Shown here one piece after another: positions 25,929 to 39,639 of a stretch of DNA of 64,000 nucleotides. Both the position numbers and the translations under genes were made by a program. Every line of letters starts with the position of its first letter. Positions within the stretch are counted from its first letter, which is position 1. This DNA is from Marvania coccoides (Eukaryota > Chlorophyta > Trebouxiophyceae > Chlorellales > Chlorellaceae), in contig OY978098.1 of assembly GCA_963854735.1 (NCBI GenBank), positions 124,001 to 188,000 on the forward strand, written 5' to 3'. The notes beneath the pieces were generated by a model. It ran no database searches. It saw only the letters and a list, made by a program, of their open reading frames with translations, and was not told the DNA's origin.

Positions 25929-26467
25929 TTAAAAGTCGTTCTGCTTTCCTGTCTGGATGTGCTTGAATATCTCGTTCTTGATGTAAACTTTCCCCCGCGG
26001 CACGTACACCTTGCCGTCCAGCACCAGCATGCTGATGTCCGGCAGCCTGTCGATCCATCGAAACAGATCAGCCACGTCGTACGTGATCTCCATCGTGGTG
26101 GGGTTCAGACCCCGCACATTGTTCTCAAATAGCCGGCAGATGCCTGCACTCGGCGAGGGTTGAAGTTGGCAAAGTTGAGTTAACGCTGCGCTAGTGCTGG
26201 GCATGCAGGGAGAAATAACGCTGAGCAAATTTATGCCATTATCGTCCAAACTGCACCTGTCAGCGCTTGCTTCATGGTGAGAAAATCGTAATATGTTCTG
26301 CTATACTTGTCGGCATCCGGCTGCACGAGAAGGATTGTGTGGTTGGCGTCCTGAAGAGAGAGGGAGGGAGGAGGGGCGGTGAAAACTTGAGGGGCAGAAT
26401 GGAGCAGGAAGGGGGCCCAACTGGCGTGCGCAGTCTGCATATCACGGTTTTTGTTTTTTCGTACCAT
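25929..26467 (-). CDS. ERH: Enhancer of rudimentary homolog
   Basis: Exons 26467-26465 (coding part), 26350-26257 and 26143-25929; 103 residues, against 104 in animals. The start codon is the last three bases of its exon: ATG is followed directly by donor GTACGA, then D-A-N-H-T-I-L-L-V-Q opens exon 2. Conserved segments are HTILLVQPDADKYSRTYYDF, GICRLFENNVRGLNP, and EITYDVADLFRWIDRLPDIS. ERH is a small nuclear dimer that links splicing, meiotic mRNA elimination and nucleotide metabolism. The ATG-only coding exon is inferred: no in-frame ATG exists in exon 2 before HTILLVQ. Confidence 0.9.
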
Positions 26468-26844
26468 CGAAACCGGCCTGCTATCTGCAAAGTCCTTGAA
26501 AAGATGGGGAAACGAAATATAGAGAGAAAAGTGAAGCGCGCTCGTGAGAAGCTGGCGGGAGATAATGAAACTTGGCGTGATCAGTGTATATATAATTTTA
26601 TATGGTGGTTGTCGACAATAGTAATGGGACAAAACGGTGTTTAGAAGTTTCTTGTTTTGAAATTTGAAGCTTGAGCCCACATCTCTGCTGCTCTTCAATC
26701 TTTATCAATATACTATAATTTAAGTTGCAAACCGCGCTGTAGGAACCCTGGGAAGTGCTCCGTTTTCGATCTCTAGTTTGTTCGTTGTTCGATCAACCTC
26801 CCTGTTCAACGCATCTGCAGCCCAGCCCTGGCCGCTTGGACACG
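26468..26844. other. Divergent intergenic region
   Basis: Shared upstream region of ERH (-) and UFD1 (+), including their 5' leaders. No named element seen. Confidence 0.4.
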
Positions 26845-28274
26845 ATGTTCGGAATGTTTGGAGGGTTTGGTGGCCCGGGAGGCGGCCGCTTCGAGGCCCA
26901 CTACCGGTGCTACCCCGTGACTTTCATCGACAAGCCGGAGGCGGAGAAGGGAGACAAAATCTTTCTGCCTCCCTCCGCCCTGGACCGTCTGGGTGAGCTT
27001 GCAGCGTCCGTTCGCCCATCGTAGTTATATGAACCAGCTGCTATCGACCGATCTTCGCCTCATTCCCATCCTTGAAGTATTTCCAGGGCCACATTTTTTC
27101 CGCTTGAATTTTCACCCTTCTCTCTTTATTTTCTTTCTTTTTCCCTATGCAGCCCAGCTCCACATCGAGTACCCGATGTTGTTCCAGGTGGAGAACCGTC
27201 GAGAAGGTCGCACCACCCACTGCGGTGTGCTGGAATTCATCGCAGACGAAGGCATGGTGTACCTGCCATACTGGGTAAGAAAGAAGAGATAGGAAGCCCG
27301 CATGCCTATCGGTTTAATTTATTTCTTTATTATTTCGTTTATTACAAAAAAATCGGCCTCGCTGCGCTTTGTTCTCCCCCCTAATAACCCCAACAACAAC
27401 CAAAAAAAATAAGAATAAAATGCCATAAATAATTTGACACTATCTAAAACTCGCTTTGAATCACGATCTAAAATCATGTCTCGACAACACGCAGATGATG
27501 CAAAACATGCTGCTGTCTGAGGGCGACGTGGTGTCCCTGCGCTCTGCCACCCTCCCCAAGGGCACCTTTGTGAAGCTGCAGCCCCACTCCACAGACTTTC
27601 TCGACATCAGTAACCCCCGCGCGGTGCTGGAGACCACGCTGCGTAACTTCTCGTGCCTGTCGGTGGGGGACACCATCCCCATCGACTACAATAACAGGCG
27701 GTACTTCATCGACATCGTTGAGGCCAAGCCCGCCGACGCCATCTCGGTCATCGAAACCGACTGCAACGTCGACTTTGCGCCGCCGCTGGACTACGTGGAG
27801 CCCTCCAGGGTGCCGCCGCCGCCCAAAGCGGAGCCCATGGCCACGCAAGCTGGCTCCTCTGGGGGTGGGGCAGCTGCGGCCGCGGAAGCGGCCCCTGCTG
27901 AGCCTGAAGAGCCCAAATTTATGGCGTTTGCTGGCACGGGGAGGCGGTTGGATGGCAAGGCTGCGTCTGAGTCGCACCCCGTGCCCGTGCCGCTGCGCAA
28001 CGCAGGGATATTGCCGCCGTCGTCTGGCGGAGCTGCAGCGCAGCAGCCGGCCTCTGGCAGCGCGCCCAAGAGCGGCAGCGCCCCTGGCAGGAAAGCGGGG
28101 AAGCTGATGTTCAAGGACCGGCTGGCTGCCAAGTTTGGGGACGGCAAGGGAGGGGCAGGGGCAGGGGCGTCTGCAGCGCCAGCAGCGGCCAAGCCTAAGG
28201 AGGCAGACAAGGCGGAGAAGCCGGAAGAGGACAAGTTTAAGGCGTTTCAGGGTACAGGAAGAACCCTGAAGTAG
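26845..28274 (+). CDS. UFD1: UFD1, CDC48/p97 cofactor
   Basis: Exons 26845-26992, 27153-27274 and 27495-28274; 349 residues. The N-terminal UFD1 fold is clear: FEAHYRCYPVTFIDKPEAEK, then IFLPPSALDRL, THCGVLEFIADEGMVYLPYW, MMQNMLL, and SVIETDCNVDFAPPLDYVEP. The tail is Ala/Pro-rich and holds two p97-binding SHP-like motifs, FAGTGRRLDG and, at the extreme C-terminus, FQGTGRTLK. UFD1 works with NPL4 and CDC48 to extract ubiquitylated proteins from membranes and complexes. Introns are GT-AG. RAD23 at 15-16.5 kb acts in the same pathway, but I see no sign that they are co-regulated. Confidence 0.97.
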
Positions 28275-28929
28275 CTTATAGTAGAAATTAAGAGCATGGG
28301 CGGCGGTGCTGCTGCCTGGCAGTCCTGGAAAGAGCTCCTGAGGGATCTCACAATAATAACAATGGTAGTGGTAATGATGGCTCAACAAAAGAACTTCGTC
28401 TACATTAACTATGTGTAATTACTGCATTCAATTCAAATGCATGTAACATAAATGTTCAGAATTCGCGTGTGAAATTTGGTTGGGTCCCGCTGCGCTGCTG
28501 GAGCGGGGAGCAGCATTATGGGCCGGTTATTATGGCATGGTAAGGGTGCTGGGGACACTTACATGAGCGTTACATGATTACGGGGACGTCCAGATGCGTT
28601 AAATACCTTATAAAAAAAGGTGATTTTGAGAGTAAAGGGAGAGGAGGCATGACCTCCGCCAGGACTTTCTAGACAGCCATTTTTTCCCTCAAGAAATTCA
28701 GGGAACGCATTACATGCTGATTTCCTGCTGTTTTCGGGAAAGAACACAGTTTACTAATCTATGCTCTTAAAAAAAAAGGGGGGGGGGGGGAGGGGAGGCT
28801 TCCACCTCCGCCAGCTGGAACGATTTCAAGAGACTGTTATATTTTCAATTATACTCAATTTAATTTGGGAGCACTTATTTCTGTCATCAATTATATTATA
28901 TATATATTATTATTAAAAGAAGGGCAGCC
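28275..28929. other. Spacer between UFD1 and RRP36
   Basis: AT-rich, with a homopolymer pair A10/G12-13 about 28769-28791. No gene seen. Confidence 0.45.
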
Positions 28930-29814
28930 ATGGGAAAGAGACAAGCTTTCCGGGATGAATCTAGCGACGAAGATGCACCTGAAGAGGCTGGCATACGGTT
29001 TCCCACTGATGGTAACAAAAAATTTAAAAAAGGTTCCCACGACTGGGGCGCAGGCCAGGCAGCTCGCGGCCCCCATGGCGGCGGAGAGGAGGATCAGACA
29101 TCGGGTGAGGACGCGAACACCGCCAGCAGCAGCAGCGACAGCGAGAGCGATGGTGGAGACGACGATATTCCTCTGGGACAGCTCATGGCATTGAAGCAGG
29201 ACGGCAGTACCCAGGGCCCTCAGGCACGCAAGCGAACAAAAGCGTTGCGCCAGTCACAGCAGCTGTCCTTCAAGCGCGACAACAAGCACCGCCCCGTGCA
29301 GATGTCGTCCAGAAGACCTGTCTCGGTGCTGCGGGAGACGCTGCAGGAGGGCAGGCGGCAGGCGAGGGACCCCCGTTTTGACGCGCTCACCGCAGAGAGA
29401 GCAGTGGACGAGGGAAAGTTCAAGCAGCGGTACGCCTTTCTGTACGACGAGAAGCTGCCGGAGGAGCGCAAGGAGCTGCAAGAGGCGCTGAAGAAGACCA
29501 AGGGCGAGGCGAAGAAGCGGGAGCTCAAGGCGGCACTGGCTCGTGTGACGCAGCAAGTGAAGGAGGAAGCGACCAGACGGCGGCGTGACGCGGCGGAGGC
29601 AGAGGAGCGCGCCAAGCGCAACGCGGTGCGGGCCTCTGGCAAGTCTCCCTTCTACCTCAAAAAGAGCGAGAAGAAAAAACAGGAGCTGGTCGCCAAGTTT
29701 GGGGAGCTGCAGTCGTCGGGGCAGCTGGAGAGGTTTATGGAGAAGCGTAGAAAGAAGAATGCGGCCAAGGACCACAGGTACCTGCCCAGCAGGCGGCCTG
29801 CTGGCGGTGAATGA
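28930..29814 (+). CDS. RRP36: RRP36, ribosomal RNA processing factor
   Basis: Single exon, 294 residues. The N-terminal third is acidic and Ser-rich (DESSDEDAPEEAG, SSSDSESDGGDDD). The conserved RRP36 core begins at RRPVSVLRETLQ and continues with ARDPRFDALTAERAVDEGKF and YAFLYDEKLPEE. The long charged helix then runs to GKSPFYLKKSEKKK and FMEKRRKKNAAKDHRYLP. RRP36 is a nucleolar protein needed for early 35S pre-rRNA cleavage in the small-subunit processome. No introns. Confidence 0.93.
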   Translation: MGKRQAFRDESSDEDAPEEAGIRFPTDGNKKFKKGSHDWGAGQAARGPHGGGEEDQTSGEDANTASSSSDSESDGGDDDIPLGQLMALKQDGSTQGPQARKRTKALRQSQQLSFKRDNKHRPVQMSSRRPVSVLRETLQEGRRQARDPRFDALTAERAVDEGKFKQRYAFLYDEKLPEERKELQEALKKTKGEAKKRELKAALARVTQQVKEEATRRRRDAAEAEERAKRNAVRASGKSPFYLKKSEKKKQELVAKFGELQSSGQLERFMEKRRKKNAAKDHRYLPSRRPAGGE

Positions 29815-29961
29815 ACGAAAGAAAGTTCACTTTTTTCAAAAATCAAATTTCATCAAATCGTTTTTCCTTCAATGAAAAAAGGTCAAAAAGAAAAAGAAAG
29901 AGTTCAGCATCAACACCAACAAGGGTAGAGCAGGGTATTATTCGTTCAGTTGGATTTCTTT

Positions 29962-30932
29962 TCATTTGAATTCAAGTTCTGCTGAAAGCACGGCTAAAGC
30001 GTCAGTGGGCAGCATGAGGAAGGCGTCAAGAAACCCATCACCAGTCTTTGGCACCCTTGCCACGCCAACCTACAAGGCACCATGCAAAAACTACCACTCA
30101 CGCGTTCATCCTTATTGAATTATTTAAAATATAAAGGTGCCGACTCACCAGCCTGGCTTTGCCGTCAGCGCCCAGCCGCTGCCCCACGCCAGACCGGATG
30201 GGTCCAGAGCTGCTCTCCGTGGTCAGCACGGTCTCCACCACCAGCGGGGGCGCAGAGTACAGCGGCCCGGCCGTGAAATCGAAAGAAGCCTCGAACTCAA
30301 GGTCGGCTCGCCCAGTCACGGGATCAATGGTGCCCTCTAGCCTGCGGGGGTGAATTTCGATGCGCAGCGGCGGGGGGATGGGCACCCCCAGCACCTTTGA
30401 GGAGGTGTAGTCAATGGGCGGAATGTTGAGAGCAGCTGCGTCGAACGTCACGTTCAACAGCCCGGTGGCAGGGTCTTTTTTGACGGTGCCGGTGCTGCCC
30501 CCGCCAGCGGCGTTGTAGGAGAACGTGGGGTACACGGACACCGCCAGCTGGCAGTCGGAGAGAGTCTTGAGAACTACGGAGCTGATCGACTCTGTCGCTG
30601 CTGCCTGTAGGCGATGATGGCCGTGCGTGGTTTAAAAGCCGAATTAAAACAAGTGGATGCCTATAAGAAACCCATACACTCACTGCCAAAGGTGCCACTG
30701 CTGCAGAAGAGCTCAGCGCGGCTTGGACTTCTTCGGCAAAGGCAGGAGCGGTGGCGGGGAGAAACCCAGCTGCCGCTGCACCGCCCAGGGCGATGCTGAT
30801 GCCCTTCACTAGCTGAGACCTGCTGATCACAGGCACTGGCAACGGTGGCCGAGGCGCGCTTGGCGCAGGGGCCACAATTTTTGAATGAATGGAACTCGCA
30901 TTGTAGCAGGCAACCTTGGATGAAGCCTGCAT
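29962..30932 (-). CDS. Probable thylakoid-lumen protein of unknown function
   Basis: Exons 30932-30684, 30604-30149 and 30069-29962; 270 residues, all GT-AG and phase 0. The first 70 residues look bipartite: a Ser/Ala/Arg-rich plastid part, then a hydrophobic stretch (LVKGISIALGGAAAAGFLPA) ending in A-P-A-F-A before EE, which is a good lumenal processing site. The mature part has SVYPTFSYNAAGGGSTG, IPPIDYTSSKVLGVPIPPPL, LEGTIDP-TGRADLEFEASF and a C-terminal GDGFLDAFLMLPTDALAVLS. I do not recognise the family. Lumen location is inferred from the targeting region only. Confidence 0.75.
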
Positions 30933-31021
30933 CGTGTGAACGCGCTTAGAACTACTTGTATACTACCGATAATGTGAAATTAAGTGTTATGGAGCCTGTT
31001 ACGAACAAGCGGGGACATTAA

Positions 31022-33581
<2,560 letters not shown>

Positions 33582-34304
33582 TTATTTGATATTTTCTTCT
33601 CCATTGGCATTTCGTTGAATGAATTCATTAGAGAAGCACTGGCCTCTTATTTCTTTTTATTTATTCTTTCATATTTTTTGTTATAGATTTTGTATACGAA
33701 TGCAAACGCAAAGTCAAGGCAGTACTTTGTCGAATGAGTAAGAAGCATCATTGTGTGTTTTGCTGCCAAGTTTAAAACAGTCCTAGGCGTTACTCAAGTC
33801 AAGGAATGATGGAAGTAGCATGGGAAGGACGCATGTGTGTTGTTAAATACACACGAATGGGAGGTGGAGGGGGCAGTTAAAAAAAACGAAGCAGGGATTG
33901 TACATGCACTGGGGGATAACAAGGAGGGCGGGAGTACTATTTACTCTCTGTGCTGGCTGAAAGCGACACATTTGCCGCCACATGTGAAGAAAAAAAAGTC
34001 AGATTCACTATCTACGAAAGAAGACGATTTGATCGGTCAGTCAAACAGTGGTGTCGGGTGAAGGGACCCGTTACAGTCAGAAGAGGCCCGTTACTAGGGG
34101 AAGAAAAATGAAACCTGTGTTGGGTGGCAGCGAAATTTGCTGCGCACATTTCGAACGTTGGTAAAAAAAGATGGTACTGTACTTCAATTTGATGACTGAA
34201 GCGGATACTTGAACTGCGTAATGGAAAGCGGGTGGGGTTGGTAGCAGGCGGTTGAGAGGGTACGTAAGATAGTTTCTATACTTCTTTTTCATTCTCCACC
34301 ATTT
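33582..34304. other. Convergent intergenic region
   Basis: 3' flanks of the AAA gene (+) and the acidic/Lys-rich gene (-). AT-rich, with only short frames of no coding character. Confidence 0.45.
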
Positions 34305-36022
34305 TCACTTGGTTTTGGTGCGAGTGCGGCGGGCGGGGGCCTCGACAGCAGGGGCCGCAGCAGCGGCGGGAGCCGCGCGCTTGCGTGAGGCGGTCGTCTT
34401 GGCAGGCTGTGCCGCTGCCGGCTTGGCGTCCTTGGAGCGGGTGGCGCGAACGGTAGGCTCAGCAGGAGCTGCCGCGCTCTTCTTTTTAGACGCAGGAGCG
34501 GCCTTGGCATTCGGCTCTGCTTTGTTCTTCGGGGCAGCAGCCGCTTTCGTTTTGGCAGCCTTGGCGGACTCGGCAGCAGCGGCATTCTTTTTGGCGGGGG
34601 CCTTCTTCTTGGTAGCGGTGGTCTTCTTTATCACGCTGGGCGCAGCCTTGGCGGGAGTCGTGCCTGCAGGAGTCTTGGACTTGGCAGTGGCCGGTGTCTT
34701 GGCCTTTGGGGCCGCCTTAGCCTTGGCTTTGGGCCCAGGAGGCGTCTTGCCCTTGCCAGCAGCGCGCGTGGCGCGCGTGCTGCGGGGCTCCACAGCAGCG
34801 CTGCTTTTCTTCTTTGCAGCAACAGCAGCACCAGTAGCAGCAGCAGCAGCGCTCTTCTTGGGGGAAGGGGCAGCGGTCTCCTCCTCCTCCTCCTTTTTCC
34901 TCCTCCTCCTCAGTGGCTTCTTTTTCCTCCTCCTCGTCTTCGGTCACAGGCTCCTCAGCGTGAGGCACTTCCACTGCCGCTGCCTCTTCTTTCTCTCCCT
35001 CAGCGACCTCCTCACCAGCAGCCGCGCCTCCTTCGCCACCACCTTCCATTGCCTCCTCCTCCGCGCCCTCGTGCTCCTCCTCCAGCTGCTGCTGCTCCTC
35101 CTCTGGTCCTGGCAGTATCGCTTCTTCGCCTGCCACATTTGCTTCGCCCTCGGGCTCCTGCACGGCCTCTCCCACCTCCAAAGCAGCTTCGGGCTCAGCG
35201 ACCCGCGCCTCCTCCTCGACCGGGACAGCCTCCTCCACCGCCACCGCCTTGGCGCTCTCCGCAGCCGGCTGCGCCTCCTCAGCGCCAGCCTCCTCCTTCT
35301 CTTCCTCCACTGCCGCCTCTCCAGCAGCCTTCTCCTCCTCCCCAGCAGCAGGAGCAGGGTACGGGGCCTCCACCGCCGGCGGAATGATTTCCGCCTCCTT
35401 CTGGCCCTGGGGGGTTGGTTGCACCTTATCTCCCTGCAGCGGCTCCTCCATGGACGCAGGCAGCTCAAACTCCACCGGCTGGGCCTCAGCCTGCGCCGCA
35501 GGAGGTGCCAGGCTACCGGTAACATCGGGAGGGATGGGGGCCAGCTCGATCTCCTTCAGCTCCTCCTCTTCAGCAGCAGTCAGGGGCGCGAGGGGCTCTT
35601 GCGTGGCAGCGAGGGAGGGCGGAGGAGCGGGAGGCTCAGTTTCTTCTTCCTCATGCTGCTGCTGCGCCTGGACTTCGGCTGGGGCGATGGTGGGAGCAGG
35701 GGGCTGCTGCTCGCCGCCAATGGGCACATCGGTGGCTAGCACGGAGTCCGCAAAGCGCTCGGCCTCCGCTTCCTCCGGCGACTTCTGCTGGGGCTGCATC
35801 ACAGCGGCGGGGCCATGGCTCGCGGGAGGGACGCCCTGCAGAGAGGAATTTGAAATACACTATGTGCTTAGGGAACCTTGACGCAGCCATAGTTGTCGAG
35901 ATTTTCCAATTTATGTGGCTACGAGACTGCCGGGAAGGCCTCAAGGTTGCAATGAGAGGCGGTAATATAGGCTGTGTGCTCACCTGATTGGGCGCCGCAG
36001 CCCAGAAACTCGTCGGGTCCAT
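34305..36022 (-). CDS. Disordered acidic protein with Lys/Ala-rich tail, frameshifted
   Basis: Exon 1 36022-35984 (MDPTSFWAAAPNQ) and exon 2 35835-34305, about 522 residues if one base is skipped. The first two thirds are dominated by Glu, Ala and Pro. The last third is Lys/Ala/Pro-rich with histone-H1-like repeats (KAKAAPKAKTPATAKSKTP) and ends TRTKTK. The frame breaks in a GAG/AAAAA tract (T run 34894-34898 on the + strand). Upstream reads E-A-T-E-E-E-E-E-K and downstream resumes E-E-E-T-A-A-P-S-P-K-K. Read without correction, the frame turns into a Cys-rich tail that ends after 34717. No domain can be named; a chromatin or nucleolar role is only a guess from composition. Confidence 0.6.
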
Positions 36023-37870
36023 TATCGCCTGCAACGGAAAAAATTGATCGAAAAAAAAAGTGATCAGGAGCAAAAAAAACTGAACGGGGATGACGGTGGC
36101 GATGCATAAAGTAATACAGTAGCGCATGGTATCAGCTACGAAGCTTATTAAAGGGCGCACCGTCTAAAATAAAACCTTGTCGAGTTTTTAACGAAAGATC
36201 TTCGGTTTGGAGCTCTGCAGGCAAGAGATCAATGTGCTTCGCGGAATCGCCGCCAAAAAAATATTTGCATCTTTTTTTATAGCAGCTTATTATTGGATAT
36301 GGGTGGGGCCTGGGGGACAGACATGGCAAAGCGAGCGTCCAGAAATGTGGTAAAATTGATTGGGGGCCCTCCTGGCAGTGGCTCCTGAACTCAAATATTC
36401 GAAAAAAGAGCGTGTTTGTAGCCTAGGCGAAGCGCTTGATACCTGGCTCTATTTTTACAATGCCGTGTTTGATTTGATCAAAACTGCTCTGGACAAAACA
36501 AAACTGCTTTATTTTAGGGCTTTTTTTTTTAACCCGAGATTCCTCTGAGCCCCTGGTTGCGTGGCGTCTTTTGTAGCAAATTTGGAGGGCGGGGGGGGGG
36601 ATGCGATTAATATGTCTTAACCGACTTCATGAAATTGCGTACGTAAATACTCGTAAATAAGGCAATGCGCGCGATTTCAAAGCTACGCTTGCCTTCAGAA
36701 TAAAACACCAAAGGGTCGAATTGGTTCTCTAGGTGATATCGACATGGCACCTTCCTTGGAACCGTATCTCGTTTCAACAGCCCTGTACGAAGCCTGTAAT
36801 TTTTAAGTGATTTTAGGTTCTGCATGCGTCGGAGGGCAATCAAATGAAGAACGGGGCAGAGCTGACCGGCCCGCCTCCAGCTGGCACCAGCTCGAATAGA
36901 GACGCCCAAGTCTCAGGCGGGACTGGGATCGAAATCCCGGGGGCCGGTACTCAAAATGTTTAGAATAAAGCTTCATGAAAAGGAAGGGAAATACTCCACC
37001 CGGGTGCTACCCGCTAGGGACACATGGAGGTCTGCAACAAGGTGCGGCCGTTGTCCCCGCTCTCCCCCAGTGGGAGGCGGTGGGCTGGATTCAAACACAC
37101 AATAAAAAGGTTCGGGACAGCCGTCCCGGACCCGCAACAATAATTGCTAGAATAAAACACGAACAGTTCCTTAAGACGAGACAGGCCGCTCATTCAGGTT
37201 TCTTACACTATCGCCCGAATCGGCCGCTGAAATAATTCAGTGGCAAGGAAAAATAAGAATGGAGTAGATAGTTGAATAGGGTGGAACAACAGAAAAGGAG
37301 CAGAAGTCACAGCACTGCCGAAAATATTATCACTCAGCGGAGCATATCGTCAGAGTGTGTCACCCAGCCAATTCTGACTGCTTAATATGCATGTGAGAAG
37401 CATGTGGGCAAATTTAAGGTGGAACGAGGAAGAAGAGATAGCCAGGCAAGGCAGTTGAGGGGATGAAAAGAGCATCTACGTCAACGCCACATGGGCAACT
37501 TTATGAACGTAGACCACTTAACAAAGCAGCATGAGCAATTTAAATCGGTATAATACGCGTAGTTCGCGATGTGCGTGCTAAAAGCAAGGATTGAGAGACT
37601 AAAAGTCGTTGAGACAGGGTGGGGGAGGGTGTAAAGGAGGTGCCACAAAGGTTGTAGAAGAACACTATAAAAACGAACAAATTTCGGGCTGTCCGCTAGG
37701 TAAGGCCCCCATCCCGCACGTTCTGGCAGAACGTCGCCCTGACAACAAAAAAGAAAGCACGCAGCCGCGAGGCTTCGCATGCACATCACAGGCGTCTGGA
37801 CTTGTCTTGCCGCATTTTTGTCGGGCTCAGTAATTCGCACACTTTATATAATCGCGACGCGCTCGGTGAG
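36023..37870. other. 1.85-kb gene-poor divergent region with hairpins
   Basis: The longest gap in the window. It has no frame of coding character; the longest (37481-37840, minus) is AT-rich with no recognisable motif. It holds a G run (about 36590-36600), a 7-bp hairpin CTGGGAT/ATCCCGG with loop CGAA (36923-36940), and a 10-bp hairpin at 37109-37132. The part 36840-37240 is more GC-rich than its surroundings and has two weak tRNA B-box-like words. It may be an old repeat. Confidence 0.5.
37109..37132. repeat. 10-bp hairpin
   Basis: GGTTCGGGAC (37109-37118) pairs with GTCCCGGACC (37123-37132) across loop AGCC, with one G-T wobble. Confidence 0.7.
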
Positions 37871-39639
37871 ATGTCGGCGTCCGGCGCCGACGAAAGCGAA
37901 CTCTTTCAAACAGGAACTACAAGTGGTCCTTCCGTTCACACGCGGGTGATCGATGCAGCTATGGTAATTTACAGCCAGCCTGGTTTGAAAGCATTGATGG
38001 CCTCTGCCATGGACGGCCTTTTGTACCGTGGTTTTTTAAATGTGATCAAGGGTCTTTATATTTATTTTTAATCGCGGCCACTTCTCACCCCAATCCGGCT
38101 TTTTAATCACCGCAGACGAAATCAAAAGCAGTCCTGAACAGCATAGGCAAGGCGGGCAGTGACTCAGCGCCCGTCCTCGAGAGTCCCGCCCACCCTGCGG
38201 TGCCATCTGCTATCACTGCTGGCAGGCAGCTGCTCCAGGCCCTGGCGGTCGTGGACGGCGCTGGCATCACGATCAACGCCCTGGTGGGCATCGCGGAGGG
38301 CGCACATCAGCGAGAAGAGCTCTACGACCAGCAGCTTCAAGCTGCAAGGGCAGAGGTCGCAGAAGCTCAGGCTGCCCTGGCCAAAGCAGAGGAGCAGGGA
38401 GCGGCCCACGCACGCGAGCTGGCAGCCTTACGCGTCGAGCTTGCAGCGGCGCGGTCTTTCCACGAGCAGCAGCGCCTCGCCGACCAACAGCGGTACTGCG
38501 ACCTCGCCGAGAGCCACCAAAAGCTGCAGGCGGAGCTGCGTCTGCGGGACGGGAAGGTGGAGGCACAAGAAGTGGAGTTGGTGGAGCTACGGGCTTGGAA
38601 AACTCGGGTCACTACCCTCATTGCCGGGGAAGCGCCGCCAACGGCTGAGCCGAAGCAAACCCTAAAGAGGCCCTCTGAGCCGCTGGTGGCCGTGGAGGAC
38701 GACCCAGAGACGGGGCCCCGCCCCGCCAGGAAGCCTCGCACTGAAGCCACCACCCCTACCACCAACAAGAGCATCGGAAGCTGCCGAGAGCCGCCAGCGC
38801 CCGCCACCACCCCGCCGCAGAACACAGAGCTGCCGCTGGAGGTGAAGGCCGCGGTGCACCGCGAGTGCGAGGCCGCGCTGAAGTCCGTGCGGTACGGTGC
38901 CAACCTGGCGGAGCCTGGTGACGCAGCGCTGGCTGAGGACTGTGCCGACGTTGCCGTTGTGATTCTCAACAACGCGGGGCGCCCGCTGTTCAGTCTGCGC
39001 TGCGACCTGGAGCTGTACAAGCCCAACGGCAGCCCGTTCCTGCAGAGCTGCCGCTCGGTGATGCTTGAGACGTACGGCTCGTACGAGGCTGACTCCCACC
39101 CCAGCATCACCAAAATGGTGAAGGAGGACAAACTGTTGGCAGAGGAGCTCGTTGTATACGGCATGGCGGAGTCCCCCACCGCAGGCGCTCTGCTGGTGGT
39201 GGCGCCGGCTACTACCGCGTGGCCAGCCTGGCCGTTTGTGATTGCGGACGGCAGCAGCAGTGCCGCCGCTGTGTTTGGCTCTTTGGAGAAGGTAGGGACA
39301 CTATCATTCAAAAAGTCTGCTGGCTCCTTTGGGCTGCTGGCCAAGCGCAAGATGAAGAAGCTGCTGCCGTGGGTGGGGGAGGCGTGGATAGAAAAACTGT
39401 TTGGAGAGAAGAGGGCAGAGTTGGTGGCGGCAGAGGCAGCGGCAGCGGAGGCAGCAGCAATGGCAATGGCGGCTTTCCCAGAGGTGGGAAGGGAGAAGGG
39501 GCTTGACATGCACGGCTTGGAGGCTATGCCGCTGTCCAGTTGGAACATTGAAGATGAGGAGGTCGAGGTGGGCGCCCTGCGGAGCCCCCACTACTTTTTG
39601 AGCGGCTCAAACGCGTTTGACCAGCACCATCTATTTTAA
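37871..39639 (+). CDS. Coiled-coil protein of unknown function
   Basis: Exon 1 37871-37963 and exon 2 38116-39639 (donor ATG|GTAATT, acceptor CACCGCAG, phase 0); 538 residues. A charged heptad region covers about residues 85-185 (EELYDQQLQAARAEVAEAQA and following), predicted coiled coil. A basic Pro-rich stretch (RPARKPRTEATTP) follows. The second half looks globular, with LEVKAAVHRECEAALKSVRYG, DVAVVILNNAGRPLFSLRCD, LLVVAPATTAWPAWPFVIAD, and a Lys-rich helix KRKMKKLLPWVGEAWIEKLF. I do not recognise the family. The stretch between the exons is open for a while in the exon 1 frame, so the first join is an inference. Confidence 0.7.

Noticed and set aside
34309..35739. 476-codon plus-strand Leu/Ser-rich frame opposite the acidic protein
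   Set aside because: It looks like a hydrophobic protein only because GAG/GCN/AAG repeats read Leu/Ala/Ser on the other strand; the minus strand has exon structure.
37481..37840. 119-codon minus-strand frame in the long gap
   Set aside because: AT-rich, no motif, no splice-supported partner, and codon use unlike neighbouring genes.
38367..39548. 393-codon minus-strand frame opposite the coiled-coil gene
   Set aside because: Antisense shadow: Ser/Ala-rich translation of reversed GCN codons.
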